Of a stretch of DNA of 64,000 nt, positions 1-8,770 are shown piece after piece. The translations under genes and the position numbers were made by a program. The notes below the pieces were generated by a model. The model was given only the letters and a program-made list of their open reading frames with translations, was not told the DNA's origin and searched no databases. How positions within the stretch are numbered: position 1 is the stretch's first letter; the number at the start of each line of letters is the position of its first letter. This DNA is from Salinimicrobium marinum (GTDB taxonomy: Bacteria; Bacteroidota; Bacteroidia; Flavobacteriales; Flavobacteriaceae), in assembly GCF_014651535.1 (NCBI RefSeq), contig NZ_BMXB01000021.1, forward strand, positions 1 through 64,000, given 5' to 3'.

Positions 1-82
1 TAAAACGCCTTTGTACGAGATCTTAACCGAATATCAAACAAATCAAAATGACAAAGAACAACTGGACTTATTTAACGACTAA
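1..82 (+). CDS. 3' end of an unidentified gene (partial)
   Basis: Only the last 26 codons are in the window, with a TAA stop at 80-82. The visible peptide starts KTPLYEIL and ends KEQLDLFND. The QLDLF near the C-terminus matches the consensus of sliding-clamp (beta-clamp) binding motifs found on DNA polymerases and other DNA-metabolism proteins. The KTPL segment also resembles the tail of DDE integrase-core transposases. Neither reading can be confirmed from 26 residues. The stop overlaps the 3' end of the convergent minus-strand ORF by 15 bases. Confidence 0.5.
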   Translation, partial: KTPLYEILTEYQTNQNDKEQLDLFND

Positions 83-331
83 AAAATAACGCATCAGTAC
101 TAATAGTTCATTAATAATTTTCCTCTTTCTTGGCAAGAAGACCGTATAATCATTTAAATCAAAATACTTCAGGAAATTATATAAATGCCTATTTAGAACA
201 ACATTAGAAATATCGATATATACCCTTTTCCGCTTAGTCTTTATTCTTTTAGTAGAGATTAAACAGTGATAATATCTAAGGATACTCATTAACATTCTGG
301 TAAATTTCTTTCTTTCTTTATAAAAGATCAT
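68..331 (-). CDS. short ORF resembling the N-terminus of a glycan-cluster protein, probably truncated
   Basis: This ORF of 87 codons opens with a basic N-terminus and contains KRVYIDISNVVLNRHLYNFL and then TVFLPRKRK. From memory, similar openings occur at the start of longer (about 280 aa) glycosyltransferase-like proteins in flavobacterial polysaccharide clusters. Here the frame stops after LMRYFLVVK, exactly where a convergent gene ends on the other strand, so the product looks cut short. It lies 6 bases downstream of the WbsX-like gene and is the last gene of that minus-strand run. No catalytic motif is visible. It may be a remnant or a genuinely short protein. Confidence 0.45.
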   Translation of the reverse strand: MIFYKERKKFTRMLMSILRYYHCLISTKRIKTKRKRVYIDISNVVLNRHLYNFLKYFDLNDYTVFLPRKRKIINELLVLMRYFLVVK

Positions 332-337
332 ATCAAT

Positions 338-1480
338 CTACTCTTGAATGTTTAATAACTGATGCTGCTTGACCTTCCTAACTACGGCTAACCACTCTAG
401 CCCATATTTTTGATCCGGTTCCAGATAGTTACCTTCTGCCCATTCATTCCACGATTTAATTATAACAAAAGGAGGGTTCTCTGGATTACTCCTTAATTCG
501 GAAATAGATTTTTTTAGATGCTTCTCCCATGCAGCCGGAGTCGAATTTTTAAATATCATAGATTTTTCTCCACTCCTCGGGGAATTGTCCCAATTAGGAA
601 AAACACAAGTTATGTACTTTTCATGAGGAAATTTTATCTCAAGATTTTGAACTCCCTTTTGATAATCAAAAATAAGAGGCCTTTTTCTATCTCCAACTTT
701 ATTGGTATGTCCTACAAGCTTTTTGAGTTTTAGTTCAATTTTTTGTAATAGTGAATTATTATTAAATATGGTAGTTTGTCCATATCTCATTTTGTTAAAT
801 ATATCCAATCCTACATGACCATAGATATTCGGATCTTTAATGATTAATTCTTGATTATAAACCAATGTGGAAATAAAATAAATTCCATCGAAACCTGCCT
901 GAACAGCTAAGGAGTTAAAAATCTTTATAAATAATTGTAGATTAGGAATATCTTCAATCCGAAGGATATGAAACATTGGCTTATTATCTACCTTTAAATA
1001 CCTGTCGTCTTTAAAGAACGGTAACAAGTAATCGAAATACCGAATATACCCTTCTTCACCTTCATATTTTTGTTCGATCAATACCTTTGGATCATCAATC
1101 CCATGCCAAATCCCTTTCCAGGTCTCGTTTGCCCAGCAAAAGCAAAAAGGAATATCAATATCTTTATTTTGGAGCATCCGTTCAGCAGGTAACCCAAGTA
1201 ACATCTTACCATTACCAAACCAGTATTGATAATATATAAAACCATCAATACCATTTTTTTTTGCCAATAAAGCCTGTTCTATTTGTACTTGTGGAACCCT
1301 CAAATCATAAAATCCTAAATCTGCAGGTAAATTAGGCTGTTTATGACCTCTGAATAAAGACTTTGCTTTCGTCACATTTGTCCATTCTGTAAATCCTTTC
1401 CCCCACCATTCATCATTTTCGGGGATAGGATGGTACTGGGGGAGATAATAAGCAAGGAATTTAATTTTTTTTGATTTCAA
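338..1480 (-). CDS. WbsX-family (GH99-like) glycan-cluster protein
   Basis: The 380-residue protein begins with AYYLPQYHPIPENDEWWGKG (about residues 10-29), the hallmark opening of the WbsX family (Glyco_tran_WbsX, distantly related to GH99). It also has WANETW at 116-121 and SWNEWAEGNYLEPD at 343-356, both conserved in that family. Members sit in O-antigen and capsule clusters and are thought to transfer or process mannose-type sugars; the exact reaction is not settled. It is cytoplasmic, with no signal peptide. The start overlaps the end of the upstream GT2 gene by 20 bases, so the two are probably translated together. Confidence 0.85.
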   Translation of the reverse strand: MKSKKIKFLAYYLPQYHPIPENDEWWGKGFTEWTNVTKAKSLFRGHKQPNLPADLGFYDLRVPQVQIEQALLAKKNGIDGFIYYQYWFGNGKMLLGLPAERMLQNKDIDIPFCFCWANETWKGIWHGIDDPKVLIEQKYEGEEGYIRYFDYLLPFFKDDRYLKVDNKPMFHILRIEDIPNLQLFIKIFNSLAVQAGFDGIYFISTLVYNQELIIKDPNIYGHVGLDIFNKMRYGQTTIFNNNSLLQKIELKLKKLVGHTNKVGDRKRPLIFDYQKGVQNLEIKFPHEKYITCVFPNWDNSPRSGEKSMIFKNSTPAAWEKHLKKSISELRSNPENPPFVIIKSWNEWAEGNYLEPDQKYGLEWLAVVRKVKQHQLLNIQE

Positions 1481-2327
1481 GATCTAGTATTTTTTGCTTG
1501 TATGTTCCGAAAATCGTGAATCCAAAAAATGTTTTACAGAAAAGATCCAACACAAATTTTTCGCTTTTTAACGTGGAAATAAAATTCTGCTTATTCCGAA
1601 GATTTTTTTTATCTAGTTCATTGAATGAACCATAATAGCGAACAAAAAAGTCTGCGTGTTTAACAGACAAATATTCTAAAAGATATTTCGCTTTATTATG
1701 ATTGATCTGAGTCATCATGGAATTTTCTCTTATTCTATAAAAGAACCCCGTGATGTTCAACTGCTCGACCTTTCCGCCGTTCTTTAATAAAGATATCCAA
1801 AACTCCCAATCTTCCCAACCATACCTCATACTTAAATCATAACCCCCAATTTTGACCCAATCATCTTTCTTAAAAACGGCAGACGAGAATATCATGTTCT
1901 TTCTGCTCAAATTAATCAAGGAAAAGGGAGGCAAAGACCATGGTTCATCGACTTTGCCAAATTTTGCTGCTAGACAATAAACAAGTTTTAATTCGGGAGT
2001 TTCCTCGAAGGCCTTAATTGCCAATTCTAGATATTCAGGTGATATTTTATCGTCAGCATCTAAAGGTAAAATGAAAATACCCTCTGCCTGAGCGATACCG
2101 AAATTTCTGGCATTGCTTAAACCTCCGTTAGAGATAGAAAAAAACCTAAAACGAACATCCTTTTCACACCATTTTTTCGCTACGATCGAAGTATCGTCTT
2201 CACTTCCATCATCTATTATGATACACTCCCAATTTGAATAACTTTGTTCCAAAACAGAATTTAAAGAATCCTTCAGAAATTCTGCCTGATTGTAAGAGGG
2301 AACAATAATTGAACATAAGCTAATCAT
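1461..2327 (-). CDS. GT2 family glycosyltransferase
   Basis: 288 residues. The N-terminal GT-A fold shows SIIVPSYNQAEFLKDSL (residues 7-23), the nucleotide-binding IIIDDGSEDDTS and the metal-binding region LPLDADDKI at about residues 90-98. A downstream GWEDWEFWISLLKNGG matches the acceptor-side ED motif seen in inverting family 2 enzymes. It would add one sugar to a lipid-linked glycan at the inner face of the membrane. The gene overlaps its upstream neighbour by 8 bases and its downstream neighbour by 20, placing it in a tight glycan operon. Donor and acceptor cannot be inferred. Confidence 0.88.
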   Translation of the reverse strand: MISLCSIIVPSYNQAEFLKDSLNSVLEQSYSNWECIIIDDGSEDDTSIVAKKWCEKDVRFRFFSISNGGLSNARNFGIAQAEGIFILPLDADDKISPEYLELAIKAFEETPELKLVYCLAAKFGKVDEPWSLPPFSLINLSRKNMIFSSAVFKKDDWVKIGGYDLSMRYGWEDWEFWISLLKNGGKVEQLNITGFFYRIRENSMMTQINHNKAKYLLEYLSVKHADFFVRYYGSFNELDKKNLRNKQNFISTLKSEKFVLDLFCKTFFGFTIFGTYKQKILDLEIKKN

Positions 2328-3288
2328 TAGGAAGTAGTATTAGCGAAGTTAAGTAATACCTTTTAGATGAAATGGCTCCAAATAACCACTTGCTGCTTTC
2401 TTTTAATTTCGATTGAACCGGAATATTAAAATATTTCAGACTTCTTACTACCATAAACCATGATTTCAATCTTGTGGATAAATTCTGGGTAGAAATGCTT
2501 AATTTAAAAAAAGAAAATATATCATTAAATAAGAATGCCTTTGTTTCCTCATCCAATTGAGCAGTGTATTTGTGTAGAGTTCTCACTCGTACCTCAATAT
2601 TGGAAAGAAATTTTTGAGAAGAATCTATTATGCTATTAGACATATTTCCATCATGTAATTGTAATTGTACTAAGACTGCTTCAAGGGGTATGTAACTATC
2701 GCAAATTGCCAGAATAGAAATATGAAAATCATAATCTTGTGACTGCTGTAGCTTTTCATCAAACCTTAGATGGTTTTTATCAATAAATTCCCTTTTCCAG
2801 AGAGGAGCCCCAGTTAACCAGAAGATTTCACGGCGGATATAATCATTAAATGCAGAATCAGAAAAAATTTGCGCAGCACGTAGCCCTTTTGATCTACCAG
2901 AAATAGTATCTATAACCTCAGTTTGACAGAGACAAAAAAAGTAAGAGATGTTGTTCTCTAAAGCCTCTACCTGGTATTGCAATTTACTCTTTAGCATTAT
3001 ATCATCACTATCAAACCAATTCACATAAGCTCCTTTACTCATTTCGAGCCCATAATTTCGACAAGCATTTGCTCCTTTAGGTCTATTTTTTGGTCGAAGA
3101 AGGTATCTAAATCTTTTGTCTCTTTTGCAGTACCTCTCCAAGAGCTCTTTTGTGGTGTCCGTAGAACCATCGTCCACTACAATGCATTCCCAGTTTTGGT
3201 AAGATTGAGCCATAACAGAATCGAGAGTCCCACTAATGAGATGAGCTCTATTATATGTGGGTATAATAATGGATACTAATAATCCCAT
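2320..3288 (-). CDS. GT2 family glycosyltransferase
   Basis: 322 residues with the GT-A core: VSIIIPTYNRAHLISGTLDS at the N-terminus, CIVVDDGSTDTTKEL, and the metal-binding VNWFDSDDIM around residue 90. An ARNYG-like helix is present as ACRNYGLEMSKG. The C-terminal third is basic and hydrophobic and may touch the membrane. It is closely similar in layout to the next gene (3299-4249), sharing NACRNYG and the WFDSDD block, so the two probably arose by duplication. It starts 11 bases downstream of that gene's stop. Substrates are unknown. Confidence 0.87.
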   Translation of the reverse strand: MGLLVSIIIPTYNRAHLISGTLDSVMAQSYQNWECIVVDDGSTDTTKELLERYCKRDKRFRYLLRPKNRPKGANACRNYGLEMSKGAYVNWFDSDDIMLKSKLQYQVEALENNISYFFCLCQTEVIDTISGRSKGLRAAQIFSDSAFNDYIRREIFWLTGAPLWKREFIDKNHLRFDEKLQQSQDYDFHISILAICDSYIPLEAVLVQLQLHDGNMSNSIIDSSQKFLSNIEVRVRTLHKYTAQLDEETKAFLFNDIFSFFKLSISTQNLSTRLKSWFMVVRSLKYFNIPVQSKLKESSKWLFGAISSKRYYLTSLILLPND

Positions 3289-3298
3289 TTAAAATTGT

Positions 3299-4249
3299 TC
3301 AATTTGTAAAATCTATTAAAGCTAATCTTCTTAAAAAATATCCTCGACCAGTAATTTGAAAGAAATGTCTATATAAAAGAAATAGGAAAACAGTTGTTAA
3401 TCTATTTTGCTTATACATGCTTTTAAAAATATACTTTTGATTTCCTTTGGTTGGTAAAGAGCGTTGGTCAAATTTCAGTAAAGAAAACAGAAAATACCTT
3501 TCAGATTTAGATCCAGGTTTAATTTCAGCTATTTCTCTCCAGGTTTCTAAATCTATATGATTCCTCTCTTCTTCTTTTTTGGGATTTGATTTATATCTGA
3601 CTCTAATTGAGTCGGAATGAACTCTCCTGTTCGTTAGGAATTTATCTATGATAAAAGCTTTTGTAGAAAAACAGGTGAGCTTACAAAAAAAATTATATTC
3701 CTGACTGGAAGAAAGTGTTTCATTAAACCTAACCTTTTCGCATAATTCCCGCTTCCCTAAGAAATCATATGTCAACCAATTTATATTTTGAGTTACATAA
3801 TTATAATTTGTCAAATTAAATTTATCAAAGCGGTAATACCCGTCATTTCTGCTAATTATATTTTCTGAATTGGGATCTTGAAAATTGGCCGATTTTGAAA
3901 TTACAAAATCCACCTCATGTTCTTCTATTGATTTCACCTTTGCTTCTAAAAATTCAGGAACCATTAAATCGTCACTGTCAAACCACTGAATATAATTCCC
4001 TCTACTCTTTTCGAATCCATAATTTCTACAGGCATTGGCTCCTTTTCTTCTGTTTTCAGGACGTTGTAAATATTTTACACGTGGATCTTTTTTACAATAA
4101 AATTCCATTAGTTCTACAGTATAATCTATAGAATCATCATCAACCACAATACATTCCCACTGGAGATAAGTTTGTGCAATGATGGAGTCTAATGTCGCCC
4201 CAATTAAATCGGAACGATTATAAGTTGGAATGACAATGGAAACAAGCAT
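3299..4249 (-). CDS. GT2 family glycosyltransferase
   Basis: A longer reading from 4312 is open, but the ATG at 4249 puts the protein start directly at MLVSIVIPTYNRSDLIG, as in its paralogue next door, and leaves a gap of 1 base to the upstream stop. The resulting 316 residues carry CIVVDDDSIDYT, ACRNYGFEKSRG and the metal-binding QWFDSDDLM. The sequence is AT-rich, as usual for O-antigen loci. It is a paralogue of the 2320-3288 product with a divergent C-terminal half, which suggests a similar but distinct sugar linkage. Confidence 0.86.
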   Translation of the reverse strand: MLVSIVIPTYNRSDLIGATLDSIIAQTYLQWECIVVDDDSIDYTVELMEFYCKKDPRVKYLQRPENRRKGANACRNYGFEKSRGNYIQWFDSDDLMVPEFLEAKVKSIEEHEVDFVISKSANFQDPNSENIISRNDGYYRFDKFNLTNYNYVTQNINWLTYDFLGKRELCEKVRFNETLSSSQEYNFFCKLTCFSTKAFIIDKFLTNRRVHSDSIRVRYKSNPKKEEERNHIDLETWREIAEIKPGSKSERYFLFSLLKFDQRSLPTKGNQKYIFKSMYKQNRLTTVFLFLLYRHFFQITGRGYFLRRLALIDFTN

Positions 4250-4250
4250 A

Positions 4251-5333
4251 TTAACTGATTTTGTTTGCCGAAGCTTCAAGAATGGCTGCCAATTGCCTAA
4301 TATGTTTATCAAAAGAAAAGTCTGTCTCTATTCTTTTTTTGGCATTCTTTCCCATTTGTACCGATTCTTTTTTGTTTTCCAAGATCCATAACATATTATC
4401 TGCCATTCCCTCTATATCTTTTTCGTAGGAAAGCAATCCAGTTTCCTTATGGATTACAACATCTGGAATACCAGCATGAAAAGTACTAATTGTAGGCAAT
4501 CCTGCGGCACCTGCTTCCAATAAAGCGACAGGTGTACCTTCCATATCACCGTCCTGTGCTTCTATGGAATGTTGTACAAACGCCAACGAATCTTGTAGGT
4601 ACAATTTGTATTCCTCTGGAGTAATCTTACCTGGTAAATTTACATTTTTTTCGATATCCAAAGCTTGAACCAAATCTTTGACACTATTATGTAACCCCCC
4701 GTCCCCGGCTATTACTAGCTTCGCATCAGGATGTATTTTCAATATCTTGTCAAAAGCCAAAATGGTGAAATGAGGTGCCTTTTTTTCCACAAATCTACCA
4801 ATTCCAATAAACTGTGAATTACCATAGGTAGGATTAACCTTAAAAAATGAATTATTTGGTCCGTACACGTTATAAATAATCTTCTCTTGTGGACACCCGA
4901 TTTTTATCAATCTTTTAGTCATTTCATGACTTACAGAAATGACTGTACATCTTGAATATGAAAACATTTCTTTATAAAAATGTTCATATTCCTCCAAAAC
5001 AGATTTACGAACTGCATCGTGCCCATGAAAATGAACAACTAAAGGAAGGCTTAAATCCACACATACTGGCAAAACCTTCACTCCCATCATTCCATAATGA
5101 GCCAGCACAACATCAATCTTCCTTTTCCGGAATTCACTACTTAAAATTTTAGCTTTATCTTTTTCCCATATTCTTCTTTTTAGCCTATCTGCCAACTTGT
5201 CTGATGGCTTAATATTTAAAGGTAAATTAAATCCCCAAAAATGTTCTATTTCAAAAGGAAGATGATCAATTTGAGCTTTTACAAAAGTTTCACAAGTGGA
5301 ATATGGTTTATTTGTAACAAAGGCTAATCTCAT
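4251..5333 (-). CDS. GT4 family glycosyltransferase
   Basis: 360 residues with the two-Rossmann GT-B layout. The C-terminal domain shows IGIGRFVEKKAPH, LVIAGDGGLH and the EGTPVALLEAGAAGLP block with the two glutamates of the E-x7-E motif, followed by SYEKDIEGMA. These are typical of retaining family 4 transferases that use nucleotide sugars. The N-terminal half holds the acceptor domain with HFHGHD. It overlaps the methyltransferase gene upstream by 4 bases (ATGA) and precedes the GT2 genes. It should act at the cytoplasmic side of the inner membrane during glycan assembly. Confidence 0.88.
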   Translation of the reverse strand: MRLAFVTNKPYSTCETFVKAQIDHLPFEIEHFWGFNLPLNIKPSDKLADRLKRRIWEKDKAKILSSEFRKRKIDVVLAHYGMMGVKVLPVCVDLSLPLVVHFHGHDAVRKSVLEEYEHFYKEMFSYSRCTVISVSHEMTKRLIKIGCPQEKIIYNVYGPNNSFFKVNPTYGNSQFIGIGRFVEKKAPHFTILAFDKILKIHPDAKLVIAGDGGLHNSVKDLVQALDIEKNVNLPGKITPEEYKLYLQDSLAFVQHSIEAQDGDMEGTPVALLEAGAAGLPTISTFHAGIPDVVIHKETGLLSYEKDIEGMADNMLWILENKKESVQMGKNAKKRIETDFSFDKHIRQLAAILEASANKIS

Positions 5334-6136
5334 GATTTTTTTTTCCTTAAAGTCTTTAAAATTTTATTTACCAGTTTTCGACTTAACTTCTTTGTGGTTT
5401 GAATTTTTGCTTTTTCATAATCCAGCCCTAAACGTTCCTTAGCACGGTATATTTTCTCAAAGGTTTCTTCTAATTTAATTTTTGTGTTTGTTTTTACAGG
5501 AGATATTGCGTTATAAACAGGATGAATTTCTATAACCGCATAAAAATAATCATAGCTTCTCCATATTTTTTGATATTCAAAAAATATGATTTCCCCATTA
5601 ATCCCTTGTGCTAAATCTGCAATCACCATAAAATCAACATCTTCATCAATAGGTTGCAATCCTGCAGGATTTGTTTCTTTTAGCCAAGTTTGATGATATT
5701 TTGAGGGACAGGCTAAAATCAACCTACCTTGCTTCTTTAAAAGAAATCTTAGGCTTTCGTGAAATTTTTTCCTTTCATGTTTTTGCACATGCTCATATAC
5801 ATCTATCATTACCACCGCATCGTATGTTGTTTTTGGCAACGATTTTGTCAAATCATAAACCTGATAAGTTAAATTTTGCAAATCAAAAAGCTTTGAAGCT
5901 GTGTCTATTAGCACGGGACTTAGATCTACACCTTCAATTTTCGCCGCAGGAAAATTTTTAGCAAATTCATGGCTGCTCCATCCCAAACCACAGCCTATAT
6001 CCAATATATTAGTGGATTCAACAGGAATAAACTTGGATAAATTAATTATTGCAGATTCAATCCTTCTATTGCCAAGAACGTAATCATCAATTAATTTTTT
6101 ATCAAATTTGTTATAAAATTCTACTACCTTTCTCAT
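5330..6136 (-). CDS. class I SAM-dependent methyltransferase
   Basis: 268 residues. Motif I is ILDIGCGLGWSSHEFA (about 43-58), followed by the acidic KIEGVDLSPVLID of motif II and the YDAVVMIDVYEH strand, so the SAM pocket is complete. The C-terminal part is lysine-rich. Methyltransferases that sit between the Wzt/Wzm exporter and glycosyltransferases commonly modify the terminal sugar or act in chain termination for ABC-exported polysaccharides; that role is inferred from context here. It begins immediately after the stop of the ABC ATPase gene (6137) and overlaps the GT4 gene by 4 bases. Confidence 0.82.
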   Translation of the reverse strand: MRKVVEFYNKFDKKLIDDYVLGNRRIESAIINLSKFIPVESTNILDIGCGLGWSSHEFAKNFPAAKIEGVDLSPVLIDTASKLFDLQNLTYQVYDLTKSLPKTTYDAVVMIDVYEHVQKHERKKFHESLRFLLKKQGRLILACPSKYHQTWLKETNPAGLQPIDEDVDFMVIADLAQGINGEIIFFEYQKIWRSYDYFYAVIEIHPVYNAISPVKTNTKIKLEETFEKIYRAKERLGLDYEKAKIQTTKKLSRKLVNKILKTLRKKKS

Positions 6137-7414
6137 TTAATCTACAAAACAAGGTATTATCGCCGCCGTGTAAGCTCGGTTAAGTCGACCTATATGATAA
6201 AAATCTCCTTGTAAAACATTTAAGTAAAAAGCTTTTTCCATATAATCGATATGATTTTCTTTATTCGTGTTTGTTTTACTTAAAGTAAATTGAATATTGT
6301 ACAATCCTCCTCTAAGGATTAAATTCTTGAAAGAAAAATCTATATATCCTCTTTTTATTAAATCATTAACATCAATTCCCATTTCATCAGTAACAACCAT
6401 GGCTTTTAACTCTTCATTCTGATCTCTCATAGAAAAACCAAAAATCAGCTTTTCATTCACTTCTTCATGAACTTCAAAATAAAATCTTAATCTCAAAAAT
6501 TCACCAGAAATAACTGAATCTAATTTTAATTTACTTCCTCCAAAAATTTCAATATTCGAAACCAGGATTTTTCCATTCCCTGTCCTGTCTTTTCTTGATA
6601 ACAAATCAGCCTCTTCTGATTTGTCGCTAGATTTAAGATAAAAATTTACTGCTTCTTCTGCCTTACCTTCGAAAACATTATAACCATTTTCTAATACAAC
6701 CCCCCTAGTACATAAACTTTTGACACTTGCCATATTATGACTTACAAAGAGTACCGTACCCCCTTCACCTGTAGAAAGATCCTGCATCTTACCAATGGCT
6801 TTTTTCTGAAATTCAGCATCCCCTACTGCTAACACCTCGTCCACTACTAAAATCTCAGGTTCCAGGTGGGCTGCCACGGCAAAACCCAAACGCACCCGCA
6901 TCCCGCTGCTATACCTTTTTACTGGCGTATCTATGTACATTTCGCAACCCGAAAAATCAATTATTTCATCAATCTTAGATTTAATTTCAGGCTTGGTCAT
7001 CCCGAGGATAGCTCCATTAAGGTAAATATTTTCCCTGCCGGTAAGTTCCGGATGAAATCCCGTTCCCACTTCCAGCAAAGAGGCGATACGCCCTTTGGTT
7101 TTTATACTACCTGTAGTAGGTGCAGTTACGCGAGACAAAATCTTTAACAGCGTAGATTTCCCTGCGCCGTTTTTTCCTATAATACCCAGAACCTCACCTT
7201 GTTTTACTTCAAAATTAATATCCCGCAACGCCCATACATAGTCTTCATTGGCTTTTGAGGCACGGTTGCTCACCCCACCCACCTGAAGATATGGATTTTC
7301 CTTTCCCCTTACAGTGTGCCACCAACGGTTTATGTCGTGGCCCAGAGTCCCTGTACCCACCGTTCCCAGGCGGTATTGTTTGGAAATATTTTCAGCTTTT
7401 AAAATAATACTCAT
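6137..7414 (-). CDS. wzt: polysaccharide ABC exporter, ATP-binding protein (Wzt-like)
   Basis: The ATG at 7414 gives MSIILKAENISKQYRLG, the usual start of the family; the open frame extends further to 7459 but adds an unusual leader. The 425-residue product has Walker A GIIGKNGAGKST, the signature RYSSGMRVRLGFAVA and Walker B ILVVDEVLAVGD. After residue about 270 comes a beta-sandwich Wzt C-terminal domain, which in characterised systems recognises the end-modified O-antigen. The partner permease is encoded upstream at 7616-8479. The neighbouring methyltransferase fits a chain-terminus recognition scheme, by analogy. Confidence 0.9.
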   Translation of the reverse strand: MSIILKAENISKQYRLGTVGTGTLGHDINRWWHTVRGKENPYLQVGGVSNRASKANEDYVWALRDINFEVKQGEVLGIIGKNGAGKSTLLKILSRVTAPTTGSIKTKGRIASLLEVGTGFHPELTGRENIYLNGAILGMTKPEIKSKIDEIIDFSGCEMYIDTPVKRYSSGMRVRLGFAVAAHLEPEILVVDEVLAVGDAEFQKKAIGKMQDLSTGEGGTVLFVSHNMASVKSLCTRGVVLENGYNVFEGKAEEAVNFYLKSSDKSEEADLLSRKDRTGNGKILVSNIEIFGGSKLKLDSVISGEFLRLRFYFEVHEEVNEKLIFGFSMRDQNEELKAMVVTDEMGIDVNDLIKRGYIDFSFKNLILRGGLYNIQFTLSKTNTNKENHIDYMEKAFYLNVLQGDFYHIGRLNRAYTAAIIPCFVD

Positions 7415-7615
7415 TGAAGAAGATTGGGATTCTTGCAAAGAAAAGAAATAGTAAAACAAGTTAGTAACCTATTCTGGATTTTCTTTAAAACATAACTAGC
7501 TAATAATTAATATATTGTTCTGGTCAAGGACATTCGAATAAACGGTGTAATGAAACACATAAGTCTAATAGCATAGCGTTCTAATGTCCTACATCTCCCA
7601 GCGCAGCGGTCTATT

Positions 7616-8479
7616 TTACACGGTATCAATAAAATTCTTCTCAGTCCTGTTGAAAATAATCAAACCAACCAGGAACAGAACGACTGATATCAAAAATGTA
7701 TACCCAAAACTGGCCCAGGTAAAAATCCCGATATCCAATAGCATATATCTAAACCCCTCGATAATATAGGTTATCGGATTGTATTCCACTATCCAACCAT
7801 AGCTGCCCAATTCCTTAGAAGCCTCGCTCACCGGGTAAGGTACGGCTGAAATGTAAATAAGCAGAGAGGTGGCAAATCCCACCAGCACTGTTAAATCCCT
7901 GTATTTGGTCGTAAAAGCTGAAATTATCATTCCCAGCCCCAATCCCATCGTGGCAATCATAAAAAGATATACCGGAAACAACACCAAATTTGAATTAGGA
8001 GAAATATCATGACCTGCAATAAACACAAAGTAAAGATAGAAGCCAATCAAGATCAATAACTGGATCCCAAATTTCATCAAATTGGAAATGGTAATGGACA
8101 GCGGCATGATTACCCGTGGGAAATATACTTTTCCGAATAGTCCGGCATTGCTCCTAAAAGTGTTCGAGCTGCCCGTAAGGCATTGTGCAAAGTAGTTCCA
8201 GGCCGTAATCCCCGCGAGGTTGAACAGGAAAGGAGGAATGTTCTCGGTAGGGATATCAGCGATGTTATTGAAAACCAGCGTAAATATTACAGAAGTAAAA
8301 AGCGGCTGAATGAAATACCATAAAGGCCCAAGGATTGTCTGTTTGTAAACGGTTACAATATCCCGTTTCACAAACAGCACCAACAAATCCCGGTAGCGCC
8401 AAATCTCCTTAAAATTAAGGTCGATGAGCTTCCGCTTCGGGGTAATCTCGTAGAGCCAGTCATCGTTCGCTTCGCTCAC
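7616..8479 (-). CDS. wzm: polysaccharide ABC exporter, permease (Wzm-like)
   Basis: 287 residues beginning with a GTG codon. DWLYEITPKRK and IWRYRDLLVLFVKRDI form the cytoplasmic N-terminal part typical of ABC-2 O-antigen and teichoic acid permeases. About six hydrophobic segments follow, including GPLWYFIQPLFTSVIFTLVF and the C-terminal FTWASFGYTFLISVVLFLVG. It should form the inner-membrane channel for the lipid-linked polysaccharide with the downstream ATPase. A 201-base gap separates it from the ATPase gene, larger than elsewhere in the cluster. Confidence 0.9.
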   Translation of the reverse strand: MSEANDDWLYEITPKRKLIDLNFKEIWRYRDLLVLFVKRDIVTVYKQTILGPLWYFIQPLFTSVIFTLVFNNIADIPTENIPPFLFNLAGITAWNYFAQCLTGSSNTFRSNAGLFGKVYFPRVIMPLSITISNLMKFGIQLLILIGFYLYFVFIAGHDISPNSNLVLFPVYLFMIATMGLGLGMIISAFTTKYRDLTVLVGFATSLLIYISAVPYPVSEASKELGSYGWIVEYNPITYIIEGFRYMLLDIGIFTWASFGYTFLISVVLFLVGLIIFNRTEKNFIDTV

Positions 8480-8572
8480 TGTTATCTTGTTTGTAGGTTG
8501 GGGCTTAAAAGTGCGAAGGTAAGGGATTTAAGGAAATTTCATGTTTTTTGGTGGGTGTTTTTTGTTTTAAAG

Positions 8573-8652
8573 TGTCATTGCAAAAGCATCCTTGTAAAAA
8601 CGCTATTGCGAGAGAGCTTTTTTGCGACCGTGGCAATGGGTTCGCAATGACA
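8573..8652. repeat. REP-like palindromic intergenic element
   Basis: Perfect 9-base arms TGTCATTGC (8573-8581) and GCAATGACA (8644-8652) bound an internal part that repeats related words such as TATTGCGAGAG and GGCAATGGG. It resembles the TCATTGCGA-type interspersed palindromes of many bacterial genomes. It lies in the 291-base divergent gap between the Wzm gene and the GGCT-like gene. A role in transcript ends or as a scattered repeat is inference. Confidence 0.5.
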
Positions 8653-8770
8653 GGTCCCATTGCTGTTTCAGTTAATAAAAAGCTCTCCAATTTGGATAAC
8701 ACTTAAAAATTGCTTTATTCAATACTACTAGATAACCCTGAACAATAAACAAAAACTACAAATAACCCAA

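Noticed and set aside
7527-7590. Inverted words AGGACATT and AATGTCCT between the Wzt and Wzm genes
   Set aside because: Only 8 bases each, separated by about 48 bases and with no further pairing; chance is likely.
8505-8702. 65-aa minus-strand ORF
   Set aside because: It lies over the REP-like palindromic repeat and shows no protein-like pattern.
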